A program made the position numbers and the translations under genes. A stretch of 15,307 nt of DNA from an uncultured Atopostipes sp. GTDB lineage: Bacteria > Bacillota > Bacilli > Lactobacillales > Carnobacteriaceae_A. Location: assembly GCA_947296835.1 (NCBI GenBank), contig CAMYQS010000010.1, positions 1 to 15,307 on the forward strand, in the 5' to 3' direction. The notes beneath the pieces were generated by a model. The model was not told the origin of the DNA. It saw nothing but the letters and a program-made list of their open reading frames with translations, and searched no databases. Of this stretch, positions 6,632 to 13,535 are shown piece after piece; the first letter of the stretch is position 1, and each line of letters starts with the position of its first letter.

Positions 6632-7600
6632 ATGAAAGATAAATTTGATATCAAGCGCATTTCACAAAGTGTTGAAGTGGCAAAATTATATTATATAGAT
6701 GAGCTCGATCAAAAAGAAATTGCTAAAAAACTAGACGTCTCACGTCCGACTGTTTCGCGACTTTTACAATATGCGCGCGAGAACCAAATTGTTAATATTG
6801 CGATTCATAATCCATATGCGAAGGCCATTGAGCTAGGTGAGGTATTAAGTGAAAAGTATGGGGCAGAAGTGGTTGTTGTACCGGATAACTATGATGATTT
6901 AGAGGATCCATTGGAGGCTGTGACGGCTTATGCAGCGAACTTACTTTTCCAGTTAGTGGAGAAAGATAATACCATTGGAATCGGCTGGGGTAAAACAATT
7001 AATGCTTTATCGAATCAATTGCTGAAACTATCAAAAAGCGAATCGTACAAAGCACCAAGTGGTTTGGATCTTGTTCAACTAAAGGGAAGCGTGAGTTTAT
7101 CTCATGCGGAAACGTATGCGTATCAAGCCATTAATAATTTCTCGCAAGTGTTTAATTCACGTCCGCAATATTTACCGTTACCGACTATTTTTGATGAAGT
7201 TGGAACGAAAGATATTGTTGAGGCGGATCGCTTTATGAATCGAATTTTAAAAATGGGGCGCGAAGCAGACATCGCCGTTTTTAGTGCGGGTACCGTTCGT
7301 AAAAATGCGCTGTTATTTCAATTAGACTATTTAACGGACTCTGAAAAAGAGAACTTACGCAAAAATGCGACGGGTGATATCGTCTCAAGATTTATCGATA
7401 GCAAAGGGAATATTGTCGATGAAGAGCTGAATAACCGTACAGTGGGTATTCAACTAGAGGAACTAAAAGAGATCAAACACAGTATTTTAATCGCGAATGG
7501 TACGAGTAAAGTTAGTGGTGTACATGCAACACTGACAGGCGGCTACTGTAACCATGTCATCATCGATACATTACTCGCTCAAAATTTAGTTGGAAAATAA
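6632..7600 (+). CDS. deoR: SorC-family transcriptional regulator, DeoR of the deoxyribonucleoside system
   Basis: A 322-residue repressor resembling B. subtilis DeoR, which responds to deoxyribose-5-phosphate. The helix-turn-helix (about 17-50) reads VAKLYYIDELDQKEIAKKL then VSRPTVSRLLQYA, nearly the signature of that protein. The rest is the SorC sugar-phosphate-binding domain (Pfam Sugar-bind): GIGWGKT, DLVQLKG, RPQYLPLP, GDIVSRF and the C-terminal GVHATLTGGYCNHVIIDT. In B. subtilis deoR lies just upstream of the operon; here it follows deoC. The likely targets are the dyad before deoC and a TTTACAT half-site at 6585-6591 before its own start. The ATG at 6632 has AAAGGAG 10 bases upstream. 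Note that it is not a member of the Gram-negative DeoR/GlpR family despite the name. Confidence 0.93.
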   Translation: MKDKFDIKRISQSVEVAKLYYIDELDQKEIAKKLDVSRPTVSRLLQYARENQIVNIAIHNPYAKAIELGEVLSEKYGAEVVVVPDNYDDLEDPLEAVTAYAANLLFQLVEKDNTIGIGWGKTINALSNQLLKLSKSESYKAPSGLDLVQLKGSVSLSHAETYAYQAINNFSQVFNSRPQYLPLPTIFDEVGTKDIVEADRFMNRILKMGREADIAVFSAGTVRKNALLFQLDYLTDSEKENLRKNATGDIVSRFIDSKGNIVDEELNNRTVGIQLEELKEIKHSILIANGTSKVSGVHATLTGGYCNHVIIDTLLAQNLVGK

Positions 7601-7618
7601 TATAGATACCCTTAAAAG

Positions 7619-7649
7619 AAGATCGGACTGAAGTGTCTGGTCTTTTTTT
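7619..7649 (+). terminator. Intrinsic terminator of deoR
   Basis: A 10-bp stem (7619-7628 with 7635-7644, two wobble pairs) and a seven-T tail, 18 bases after the deoR stop. Confidence 0.88.
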
Positions 7650-7717
7650 ACTGAAATGAAAACCCAGATCGATGTCTGCAAAATATCGGAATTTTTGTAG
7701 TAAGGGGTCAATTTTAG

Positions 7718-7836
7718 GAATTAAGAAAAGTTATTCGAAAATCTTTCGTTAAGTTAGAGTTAAAAAAAGTTATTCGGAAAACCTTTCGTTAAGTTAGAAT
7801 TAAAAAAAGTTCTTCGGGAAAATCTTTCGTTAATTT
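7718..7836. repeat. Three 39-41-bp tandem repeats upstream of brnQ
   Basis: Copies at 7718-7756, 7757-7796 and 7797-7836 share the frame GA(A/G)TTAA(G/A)AAAAGTT, then (A/C)TTCG, then AAAA(T/C)CTTTCGTTAA. They differ by a few substitutions and by one added G per copy in the TTCG(GG)AAAA part. Each carries a short CGAAA/TTTCG-type dyad, and copies 2 and 3 hold an A7 run exactly 40 bases apart. They fill the middle of the 354-base gap between deoR and brnQ. The rest of the gap is A/T-rich, with a 13-base palindrome TTATTTGAAATAA at 7851-7863 and the brnQ promoter. The role is unknown; operator cluster or intrinsic bend are options. Confidence 0.85.
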
Positions 7837-7884
7837 CAAAATAGACCAACTTATTTGAAATAACTTGGAATTTTCCCAATCTCA

Positions 7885-7914
7885 TTACGGAAAACATAGC
7901 GGATGTGCTATAAT
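7885..7914 (+). promoter_or_regulatory. Extended -10 promoter of brnQ
   Basis: A perfect TATAAT (7909-7914) preceded by TGC (extended -10 TGN). The -35 region (TTACGG, 7885-7890, 18-base spacer) is poor, as often seen with extended -10 promoters. It lies 41 bases before the brnQ ATG. Confidence 0.7.
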
Positions 7915-7954
7915 CGACTACATTATAAATTCCCTAGATATTGAGGTGCTTTAG

Positions 7955-9316
7955 ATGAAAGAAAAACTAGATTTACAATCGAATATATTAATTGGTTCGT
8001 TATTATTTGGCTTATTCTTTGGCGCCGGAAACTTAATCTTTCCGGTACAATTGGGGCAGTTGGCAGGTTCGAACACGTTTGTGGCTACGATTGGTTTTCT
8101 GATTACAGGAGTGGGGTTACCTATTTTAGGAGTGGTCGCTTCGGCACTTTCTCGAAGTGAAAGTCTGTATGAAATGGCAAAGCCAGTTAGTAAATCCTAT
8201 GCGTTATTTTTTACGTGTGCGTTATATTTAACGATTGGTCCGCTATTTGCGATTCCACGTACCGCAACGGTCGCATTTGAAGTTGGTTTGGCAGAATTTG
8301 CGCCCGCAAATATTATTCAAATGACACTTTTTTTATTTTCATTGATTTTCTTTGCGCTAACGTTATATTTTTTACTTCGTCCCGGTCGTATTTTAGATTG
8401 GGTTGGCCGGTATTTAACACCTGCTTTTGTGGGTCTGTTGTCGATTCTAATTATTACCGCTTTTCTAAACCCAATGGGCGACGCCAGTCAATCTGTGGCG
8501 CAAGGTGATTACCTCGCTCAACCATTGTTTACGGGTATTTTAGATGGTTACAACACGATGGATGCACTCGCTTCGCTAGCGTTTGCGATTATCATTATTT
8601 CAAATATCGAAAAATTAGGTGTGACGGATCCGAAACGAAAAGCAATTGAAACGCTGAAGTCAGGGCTTGTTTGTCTAATCGGAATGGGCGTTATTTACTC
8701 ATCTCTTGCGTATATGGGTGCGACAAGCTTAGGTAGTGTCGAGCCGGGTGCGAACGGTGGAATTATTCTATCGATGATTAGTAAACATTACTTTGGCTTT
8801 GTTGGGCAAATCCTACTTGCAGTCATCGTATTTGTGGCCTGTCTGAAAACAGCGATAGGTCTGATCACGGCTTGTTCGCAGATGTTCAGTGAAATGTTCC
8901 CGAACTCGCTATCGTACAATCGATACGCAATGAGCTTCACTCTTGTATCCTTTGTCGTGGCGAACTTTGGTCTTGAGACGATTATTCAACTATCGCTGCC
9001 AGTCCTGATGTTCCTGTACCCACTAGCGATTGCGCTTATCATTCTGTCGCTACTGAATCCCGTTATTCAAAAAAATAAAGCTGTCTACCAATGGACAATC
9101 GGCTTCACAATCATGGCTGCACTATTTGATTTTGTGAATGCTTTCCCAGAAGATATAAAAGCAAAACCCTTTTTCCGTGAAATAGTTCGGTTAGCAGAAA
9201 CCTATTTGCCAGGCTTTGACTATGGGTTTGGTTGGATCATTCCGACATTCATCGGTTTCACGATTGGCTTTGTGATGTGGAAACTGTTTGAAAAAGATTC
9301 CGTACACCACGCTTAA
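7955..9316 (+). CDS. brnQ: Branched-chain amino acid transporter, LIVCS family
   Basis: A 453-residue integral membrane carrier for leucine, isoleucine and valine, driven by Na+ or H+. The length and the opening segment (LFGLFFGAGNLIFP, about 17-30) are hallmarks of BrnQ/Pfam Branch_AA_trans. GPLFAIPRTATVAFEVG (about 88-104) is the second conserved block, and about twelve hydrophobic helices follow one another to the C-terminus. GAGG-type ribosome binding sequence TTGAGGTG ends 6 bases before the ATG at 7955. It stands alone: promoter with extended -10, tandem repeats upstream, bidirectional terminator downstream. In related bacteria such genes are under CodY or T-box control. I see no convincing site for either here, so regulation may involve the repeats. 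Confidence 0.95.
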   Translation: MKEKLDLQSNILIGSLLFGLFFGAGNLIFPVQLGQLAGSNTFVATIGFLITGVGLPILGVVASALSRSESLYEMAKPVSKSYALFFTCALYLTIGPLFAIPRTATVAFEVGLAEFAPANIIQMTLFLFSLIFFALTLYFLLRPGRILDWVGRYLTPAFVGLLSILIITAFLNPMGDASQSVAQGDYLAQPLFTGILDGYNTMDALASLAFAIIIISNIEKLGVTDPKRKAIETLKSGLVCLIGMGVIYSSLAYMGATSLGSVEPGANGGIILSMISKHYFGFVGQILLAVIVFVACLKTAIGLITACSQMFSEMFPNSLSYNRYAMSFTLVSFVVANFGLETIIQLSLPVLMFLYPLAIALIILSLLNPVIQKNKAVYQWTIGFTIMAALFDFVNAFPEDIKAKPFFREIVRLAETYLPGFDYGFGWIIPTFIGFTIGFVMWKLFEKDSVHHA

Positions 9317-9332
9317 TTCAAAAAGACATTAA

Positions 9333-9368
9333 AAAAACACTGAATCTCAAATGAGGTTCAGTGTTTTT
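9333..9368. terminator. Bidirectional terminator between brnQ and the YeiH-type gene
   Basis: A 16-bp stem (9333-9348 with 9353-9368, one G-T pair) with AAAT loop. It is flanked by an A run on the left and a T run on the right, so it can end transcription of both convergent genes. The minus-strand gene ends at 9378, ten bases away. Confidence 0.92.
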
Positions 9369-9377
9369 CATTTCATG

Positions 9378-10385
9378 TTATAAATATTGTAAGATTAAAC
9401 CTTGTGCGATGAGTGCAACAATAACAACTGACATATCGATGACGACTGCAGCGACCATTGGTTTAATACCCACTCCAGAAACTTCCTTGAGACTTGTTTT
9501 TAGCCCAATTGAACCTAACGCCATAGCTAAGAAGAACTTAGACATGGATGAAATAGGTGATACCATCGTATCTGGTATAATACCCACTGTTCTTAAAGCA
9601 ACAACGGCTAAGAAGCCTAAAATAAACCAAGGAAAAATATCTTTTATATTGATTTTTTCTCTTGAATCAACCGAAACTTCTTTTTTCGCGTAAATCCATG
9701 AGAAGATTAAGACGATTGGTACGATAAACAATGTACGTGTTAATTTTACAATCGTTGCGAGTACACCCGCTGCATCCGAGAAGGCATATCCTGCCGCTAC
9801 TACGGACGATGTGTCATTGATCGCTGTTCCGACCCATAGTCCGTAGCCTGTATCGCTAAGACCAAGCATTTGACCGATATATGGAAAAGCAATCACCGTT
9901 AAAATATCAAAAATAAATGTTGCTGAAATGGCATAAGCGATATCTCGGTTTTTCGCACGAATCGTTGGTCCAACAGTTGCGACTGCCGTTCCCCCACAAA
10001 TTGCGGTGCTCACAGCTAACAAGCTAGATAGTTTCCAATTGATGTTAAAGATTTTATGACAGAGATAACCCACGCCAAAAGCGGTAATCAAAGTAAAAAA
10101 TAATAAAATTAAAGCATATTTACCTGCTTCGATTAACTGGCCAAAACTAAGTGTCACACCTGCAATGATAATACCTGCACGTAAGACATATTTTGACGTC
10201 CAATTAATACCGGCATCATAAAGGTCACATTGTGAAATGAGGGGATTTAATAACATCCCGATAAGGAGTGCAATAACAGCCGACCCTAATAAATCTGTTG
10301 GTATGTAATGATTAATGAGATATGCCCCAGTTGCAATCGCTCCTGAGAGAAGAATCCCGTATAAGCCTTTTTTATTCTGACTCAC
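9378..10385 (-). CDS. yeiH: YeiH/YeeE-like putative sulfate exporter family membrane protein (UPF0324)
   Basis: A 335-residue protein with about ten hydrophobic helices belonging to Pfam Cons_hypoth698 (YeiH). Some members are annotated as sulfate exporters, but the substrate is not established for most. Family signatures are AICGGTA (about 128-134) and GTAINDTSSV (186-195). I chose GTG at 10385 because GAAAGGAAGG lies just upstream at proper distance. The longer in-frame start at 10439 would add 18 charged residues (MLESTLVKKFNFERKEFI) that do not look like part of the family and would overlap the Shine-Dalgarno sequence. In other bacteria a LysR-type gene often sits beside yeiH; none is seen here. 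The transcript is isolated by terminators on both sides. Confidence 0.85.
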   Translation of the reverse strand: MSQNKKGLYGILLSGAIATGAYLINHYIPTDLLGSAVIALLIGMLLNPLISQCDLYDAGINWTSKYVLRAGIIIAGVTLSFGQLIEAGKYALILLFFTLITAFGVGYLCHKIFNINWKLSSLLAVSTAICGGTAVATVGPTIRAKNRDIAYAISATFIFDILTVIAFPYIGQMLGLSDTGYGLWVGTAINDTSSVVAAGYAFSDAAGVLATIVKLTRTLFIVPIVLIFSWIYAKKEVSVDSREKINIKDIFPWFILGFLAVVALRTVGIIPDTMVSPISSMSKFFLAMALGSIGLKTSLKEVSGVGIKPMVAAVVIDMSVVIVALIAQGLILQYL

Positions 10386-10472
10386 GATAAATTCCTTCCT
10401 TTCAAAGTTGAACTTTTTCACTAGGGTTGATTCTAACATGAATCCAACTAATTTTATATGTTCTCTGGCGTT

Positions 10473-10502
10473 AAAAAAACTACCTCTTTTATAGAGATAG
10501 TT
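10473..10502 (-). terminator. Intrinsic terminator of the rluF-type gene
   Basis: On the minus strand a 10-bp stem (10502-10493 with 10487-10478, one wobble pair) over a 5-base loop runs into seven T. It separates the pseudouridine synthase gene from the YeiH-type gene. Confidence 0.88.
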
Positions 10503-10521
10503 CGCTAATGCTCATTAAATA

Positions 10522-11229
10522 CTACCACTCACGCGGTGTGTAATCTAATTCATCAAATAATTCACGTTTTTCTTTCTTCGATAAGTAACGCCATTGACCA
10601 GTCGGTAAGTTCCCAAGATGGATATTCATAACGCGGTGTCTTTGTAAGCGAACGACTTCATATCCAAAAACCTCACACATACGACGGATTTGACGGTTCA
10701 AACCTTGTGTTAACGTAATGTTGAATTCATATTTTGATAGCTGCTCCACCTTACATGGATCCGTCTTTGTTCCTAAAATACGAACTCCTTTAGACATACC
10801 CTCTAAGAATTCTGGTGTAATCGGGCGGTCGACCCCAACAATATATTCTTTTTCATGTTTATGTTCAGGACGTAAAATTTGATTTACAATGTCCCCATCA
10901 TTTGTCATTAAAATTAAACCATCGGATTCTTTGTCTAAACGACCGATATTGAATACACGAAACGGTTGGCGAACTAAATCGGTTAAGTTGCCTTGAACAT
11001 TCTTTTCAGTCGTACTCGTAATCCCAATCGGCTTGTTTAAAGCGATATAAACGTTGTTTCGGGCAATATATAATTGGTTACCATTTACCCGAACGTCGTC
11101 ACCGGGCTCGATTCGCATTCCAATTTTAGCTTTTTTGCCATTAACAATTACTTTACCTTCTTCAATTAAGCGATCGGCACCTCGTCTAGAAGTTTTACCA
11201 GCATCACTTATAAATTTATTTATGCGCAT
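10522..11229 (-). CDS. rluF: rRNA pseudouridine synthase, RsuA/RluF type
   Basis: 235 residues. Isomerises a uridine in rRNA to pseudouridine. An S4 RNA-binding domain (about 1-50; RINKFISDAGKTSRR...EEGKVIVNGK) is followed by the RsuA-family catalytic domain, with GRLDKESDGLIL (catalytic D99) and the C-terminal QGLNRQIRRMCE motif. Sequence and order resemble E. coli RluF (23S U2604; some homologues also modify tRNA-Tyr U35) more than RsuA or RluB: ALNKPIGITSTTE, HEKEYIVGVD and GVRILGT all have RluF counterparts. It lacks the long basic C-terminal tail of E. coli RluF. ATG at 11229 has AAAGGAAG upstream. Has its own promoter and terminator. Exact target nucleotide is inference. Confidence 0.92.
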   Translation of the reverse strand: MRINKFISDAGKTSRRGADRLIEEGKVIVNGKKAKIGMRIEPGDDVRVNGNQLYIARNNVYIALNKPIGITSTTEKNVQGNLTDLVRQPFRVFNIGRLDKESDGLILMTNDGDIVNQILRPEHKHEKEYIVGVDRPITPEFLEGMSKGVRILGTKTDPCKVEQLSKYEFNITLTQGLNRQIRRMCEVFGYEVVRLQRHRVMNIHLGNLPTGQWRYLSKKEKRELFDELDYTPREW

Positions 11230-11260
11230 GAAGCACTTCCTTTATGATTTCTCTGCCTTA

Positions 11261-11288
11261 ACTATACGTTAAAATCAACGTTTTACAA
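11261..11288 (-). promoter_or_regulatory. Promoter of the rluF-type gene
   Basis: Reading the minus strand: TTGTAA (11288-11283), 16-base spacer, TATAGT (11266-11261), 32 bases before the ATG. Part of the spacer is a small dyad AACGT...ACGTT. Confidence 0.55.
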
Positions 11289-11308
11289 GCTTATTTCAGC
11301 CTAAAAAG

Positions 11309-11335
11309 TTAAAAAGCCCTCGAAATTCGAGGGCT
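11309..11335 (-). terminator. Intrinsic terminator of the DUF1232 gene
   Basis: On the minus strand AGCCCTCGAA pairs perfectly with TTCGAGGGCT around a single base (or a small loop), followed by TTTTT. GC-rich and starting 9 bases after the stop codon; the strongest GC stem in the window. Confidence 0.93.
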
Positions 11336-11343
11336 CGTAAAAT

Positions 11344-11619
11344 CTATTCATCTTCTAATTCTGTGACAGTTTTCATATTTTTAGCGTTATAGTTATCGAG
11401 TAAGTTCATCGCAATCGTTGTGAGTAAAGCAATGACAGCCGCATCATCTGCAAGCCCAAGCGGTCCCATAATGTCGGGTAACGCGTCAATTGGGAATACC
11501 GTATAAGCGACGGCTAAACCAACGATACTTTTTACATAAGTCGGTGTTTCTTTTGAAAATAGAGCACGGATGAATTTACTTAAGTTCATTTTAGAAATTT
11601 TAGCATTTGTTTGTTTCAT
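11344..11619 (-). CDS. DUF1232 (YkvA-like) small membrane protein
   Basis: 91 residues of the DUF1232 family. The diagnostic core is Y39..FPIDALPD (42-49) followed by GPLGLADDA, corresponding to the family's SPIDLIPD...LGxLDD. It is probably membrane-associated through two short hydrophobic stretches (31-42 and 56-74). The function of the family is not known. ATG at 11619 is preferred over the in-frame ATG at 11667: the former has GAAAGGG about 9 bases upstream, and the likely -10 box TATAAT lies at 11650-11645, so the upstream ATG would not be on the transcript. Isolated by a GC-rich terminator downstream and divergent from the PstS-like gene. Confidence 0.85.
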   Translation of the reverse strand: MKQTNAKISKMNLSKFIRALFSKETPTYVKSIVGLAVAYTVFPIDALPDIMGPLGLADDAAVIALLTTIAMNLLDNYNAKNMKTVTELEDE

Positions 11620-11644
11620 TAGAATCATCCCTTTCTCGGTATTC

Positions 11645-11653
11645 ATTATAACA
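11645..11653 (-). promoter_or_regulatory. Extended -10 promoter of the DUF1232 gene
   Basis: Minus strand TGTTATAAT (TGN plus a perfect TATAAT, 11653-11645). No good -35 is visible. Its position inside the longer reading frame sets the start of the DUF1232 gene at 11619. Confidence 0.6.
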
Positions 11654-11746
11654 AATACTTCGTTCACCTCTATCAGTCTTAAGAATGAGTTTTAGAAGAA
11701 TTTAATGGGATAAAATGCAATAGGGTCTTTATTTAACAGTCTTTAA

Positions 11747-11755
11747 TGTTATAAT
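11747..11755 (+). promoter_or_regulatory. Extended -10 promoter of the PstS-like gene
   Basis: TGT then TATAAT (11750-11755), an extended -10 element without a clear -35. It is 45 bases before the ATG at 11801. The intergenic 11668-11746 stretch shared with the divergent DUF1232 promoter shows no Pho-box-like tandem repeats. Confidence 0.6.
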
Positions 11756-11800
11756 CTGAGGTGACGTACACTTACACTATTTTAGCAAGGGGATTAAAAT

Positions 11801-12709
11801 ATGTCGAATAACAAAGGGAAGAAACTCTATACGCAATGGTGGTTCTGGGGAGGACTTATTTTCTTAGCGTTTAGTGTTTACTTCATAGTGAATATTGAAG
11901 ATTTCACAAGTGGGGAATTTCATGCTGAAGAGGACATCAATTCATACACGCGTGAAATTGGTTCCGGAACACGCTCCGCTTTTACTGAAGTGACAGGCTT
12001 AGTAGATAAAAATGGTGACGATAATATTTCACCAACCGTAACTGTTCAAAATAGTACAAACGCGATTACACAATCCGTATCATCTGATCCGCACAGTATT
12101 AGTTACATTTCATTAGGATCGTTAAACGATGGTGTAAAAGCTTTATCAGTAGATGATGTTGAGCCAAATCGTGAAGCGATTCGTACTGGTGACTACACAC
12201 TGGTTCGTGAATTCAGTATGGTTTATGGAAAAGAATTAAGCGAAGTTGCACAAGATTTCTGGGATTTCATGTTCTCAGCTCAAGCACAATCTTTAGTAGA
12301 AGAAGTTGGTTTTGTAGCGGTAGATGCAGAAGCGCCAGAATATGAAGCAAAAGGATTATCAGGCTCAATCATGATTGTAGGATCAACATCGGTCGAACCG
12401 GTTGTCCAATTATTCTCTGAAGCGTACCGTGAATACAATCCAGATGTAACGATTGATATTACATCCCCTGGATCAGGTGCGGGTATTACAACAGCAATTG
12501 ACGGAAGTGCAGACATTGGTATGACTTCTCGTGCCACAACGGACGAAGAGAATGAACAACTAATCGACGCGCAACCAATCGCGATTGATGGAATCGTTAT
12601 GATTGTAAACAACCAAAATCCATTAGAAGATATTAGCTCGTTAGAAATCAGACGTATTTTTGTGTCAGATTATGAAACGAATATTACATGGGATCAAATT
12701 CTTAAGTAA
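11801..12709 (+). CDS. PstS-like phosphate-binding protein with circularly permuted halves and N-terminal membrane anchor
   Basis: 302 residues. Residues 13-32 are one transmembrane helix after a Lys-rich start; there is no Cys anywhere, so it is a membrane anchor, not a lipoprotein. Residues ~45-175 match the C-terminal half of PstS: REIGSGTR (R51, S55, G56, T57, the anion loop), NAITQSV, SISYISLGSL, VKAL, then FWDFMFSAQAQ and EEVGFVAV. After a linker (175-187) residues 188-302 match the N-terminal half: GSIMIVGSTSVEP, NPDVTIDI, GSGAGI, SADIGMTSR (D238), PIAIDGIVMIVN and the ..IRRIF...ITWDQI hinge segment, where the protein ends. A normal PstS has these in the opposite order. All phosphate-contact motifs are kept, so binding is plausible. 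ATG follows AAGGGGA at good spacing. No pstCAB or phoU adjoins; it has its own promoter and terminator. Binding protein is firm; a sensor, scavenging or adaptor role is speculation. Confidence 0.88.
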   Translation: MSNNKGKKLYTQWWFWGGLIFLAFSVYFIVNIEDFTSGEFHAEEDINSYTREIGSGTRSAFTEVTGLVDKNGDDNISPTVTVQNSTNAITQSVSSDPHSISYISLGSLNDGVKALSVDDVEPNREAIRTGDYTLVREFSMVYGKELSEVAQDFWDFMFSAQAQSLVEEVGFVAVDAEAPEYEAKGLSGSIMIVGSTSVEPVVQLFSEAYREYNPDVTIDITSPGSGAGITTAIDGSADIGMTSRATTDEENEQLIDAQPIAIDGIVMIVNNQNPLEDISSLEIRRIFVSDYETNITWDQILK

Positions 12710-12712
12710 AGT

Positions 12713-12751
12713 AAAGCAAGAAAATCAGTCCGCTGGTTTTCTTGCTTTTTT
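12713..12751 (+). terminator. Intrinsic terminator of the PstS-like gene
   Basis: A 16-bp stem (12713-12728 with 12733-12748, one wobble) over the loop TCCG, followed by more T. It begins within 4 bases of the stop codon, so the reading frame ends exactly here. Confidence 0.92.
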
Positions 12752-12846
12752 CATTTCATAAAAGAAGGTATTAAAAAACTCTGCAGTCTCAGTGTTTAAA
12801 GGCACCTGTCTTTTGACATTGGACCTGTTACCATTGTTACAGCACA

Positions 12847-12876
12847 GTGACGGCAAGATACAAATTGTGTTATATT
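12847..12876 (+). promoter_or_regulatory. Possible upstream promoter of spx
   Basis: GTGACG (12847-12852), 18-base spacer, TGT plus TATATT (12871-12876). Weak -35. A further TTGACA at 12813-12818 has no good -10 partner. The 333-base gap before spx holds these, the main promoter and PerR-like box, and a ~120-base leader with a small hairpin (ACATTT 12968-12973 with AAATGT 12978-12983). Confidence 0.35.
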
Positions 12877-12887
12877 TGTAAACATAA

Positions 12888-12916
12888 TTGACTTTTTGTT
12901 CATTTATACTTATTAT
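12888..12916 (+). promoter_or_regulatory. Main sigma-A promoter of spx
   Basis: TTGACT (12888-12893), exactly 17 bases, TATTAT (12911-12916). The predicted leader before the spx ATG is about 120 bases. Confidence 0.7.
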
Positions 12917-12918
12917 AG
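12904..12918. promoter_or_regulatory. PerR-like box overlapping the spx -10 element
   Basis: TTATACTTATTATAG matches the PerR consensus TTATAATNATTATAA at 12 of 14 defined positions and sits over the -10 hexamer, where a repressor would block RNA polymerase. In B. subtilis one spxA promoter is repressed by PerR together with YodB. In an A/T-rich genome, part of such a match could come from the -10 sequence itself. Confidence 0.5.
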
Positions 12919-13042
12919 TAATTAAGAAATAGATCGGTTACATTTTAAAAAGTTTCTTTAGCAACATACATTTCGGAAAATGTGGAACTTTACCTACTCA
13001 TTAAGATGTGATGCGTGAATCTTTTGAAAAGGAGTATTTGAG

Positions 13043-13450
13043 ATGATCAAATTATACATTTCACCTAGTTGTACTTCCTGCAGAAAGGCTAAGGCATGGT
13101 TAGAGGAACACGAATTGGCTTTTGAAGAACAAAATATCTATCATGAGCCGTTAACGAAGGATGAAATTAAAGAAATCCTTATGTTAACAGACGAAGGTAC
13201 CGAGGAAATTATTTCTTATCGGTCAGAGGCATACAAAAACTTAGATGTTAATTTTGACGAATTATCGATGAGAGAATTATTGGACTTATTTATTGAGGAA
13301 CCAAGCTTAATTCGTCGTCCTATTATTATGGATGACCGTCGACTACAAATCGGATTTAACGATGAAGAGATTCGTATGTTCTTACCAAGAGAAATTCGCG
13401 AAGTTGGGCTGCTTGAGATTCATAAACAATTAGAAGCTGAATCAGCCTAA
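13043..13450 (+). CDS. spx: Redox-responsive transcriptional regulator Spx
   Basis: 135 residues of the ArsC-like Spx family. Spx binds the alpha C-terminal domain of RNA polymerase and redirects transcription during disulfide stress, and is degraded by ClpXP. The redox switch is C10-x-x-C13 in SPSCTSCRKAKAWL. G52 (in DEGTEEII), needed for contact with the alpha subunit in B. subtilis, is present. The segment LIRRPIIMDDRRLQIGFN (89-106) is highly conserved in the family. The ATG at 13043 has AAAAGGAG 8 bases upstream. Lactobacillales often have two spx paralogues; this one has both cysteines and so should be redox-sensing. Monocistronic, with a long leader and a promoter bearing a PerR-like box. 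Confidence 0.96.
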   Translation: MIKLYISPSCTSCRKAKAWLEEHELAFEEQNIYHEPLTKDEIKEILMLTDEGTEEIISYRSEAYKNLDVNFDELSMRELLDLFIEEPSLIRRPIIMDDRRLQIGFNDEEIRMFLPREIREVGLLEIHKQLEAESA

Positions 13451-13474
13451 TGAAATTTTGTAGAGAAGTTAAAT

Positions 13475-13517
13475 AAAAGACCGGTGTAAAAGTGAGAACT
13501 TTTATGCGGGTCTTTTT
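13475..13517 (+). terminator. Intrinsic terminator of spx
   Basis: A long stem (13475-13493 with 13498-13516, one mismatch and two wobbles) over the loop GAGA, ending in five T. Confidence 0.9.
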
Positions 13518-13535
13518 GATGTCTTATGGGATATT

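Noticed and set aside
7650..7954. T-box leader or CodY box before brnQ
   Set aside because: No T-box signature (AGGGTGG-type) or antiterminator is seen. The best CodY-like match (AATTTTCCCAATCTC at 7869-7883) has about five mismatches out of 15.
9361..9693. A 110-codon plus-strand frame across the brnQ terminator and the YeiH-type gene
   Set aside because: It begins inside the bidirectional terminator, lies opposite a clear membrane-protein gene, and has no start signals.
11620..11667. Longer N-terminus of the DUF1232 protein (ATG at 11667)
   Set aside because: It would overlap an extended -10 promoter and the ribosome binding site for the ATG at 11619.
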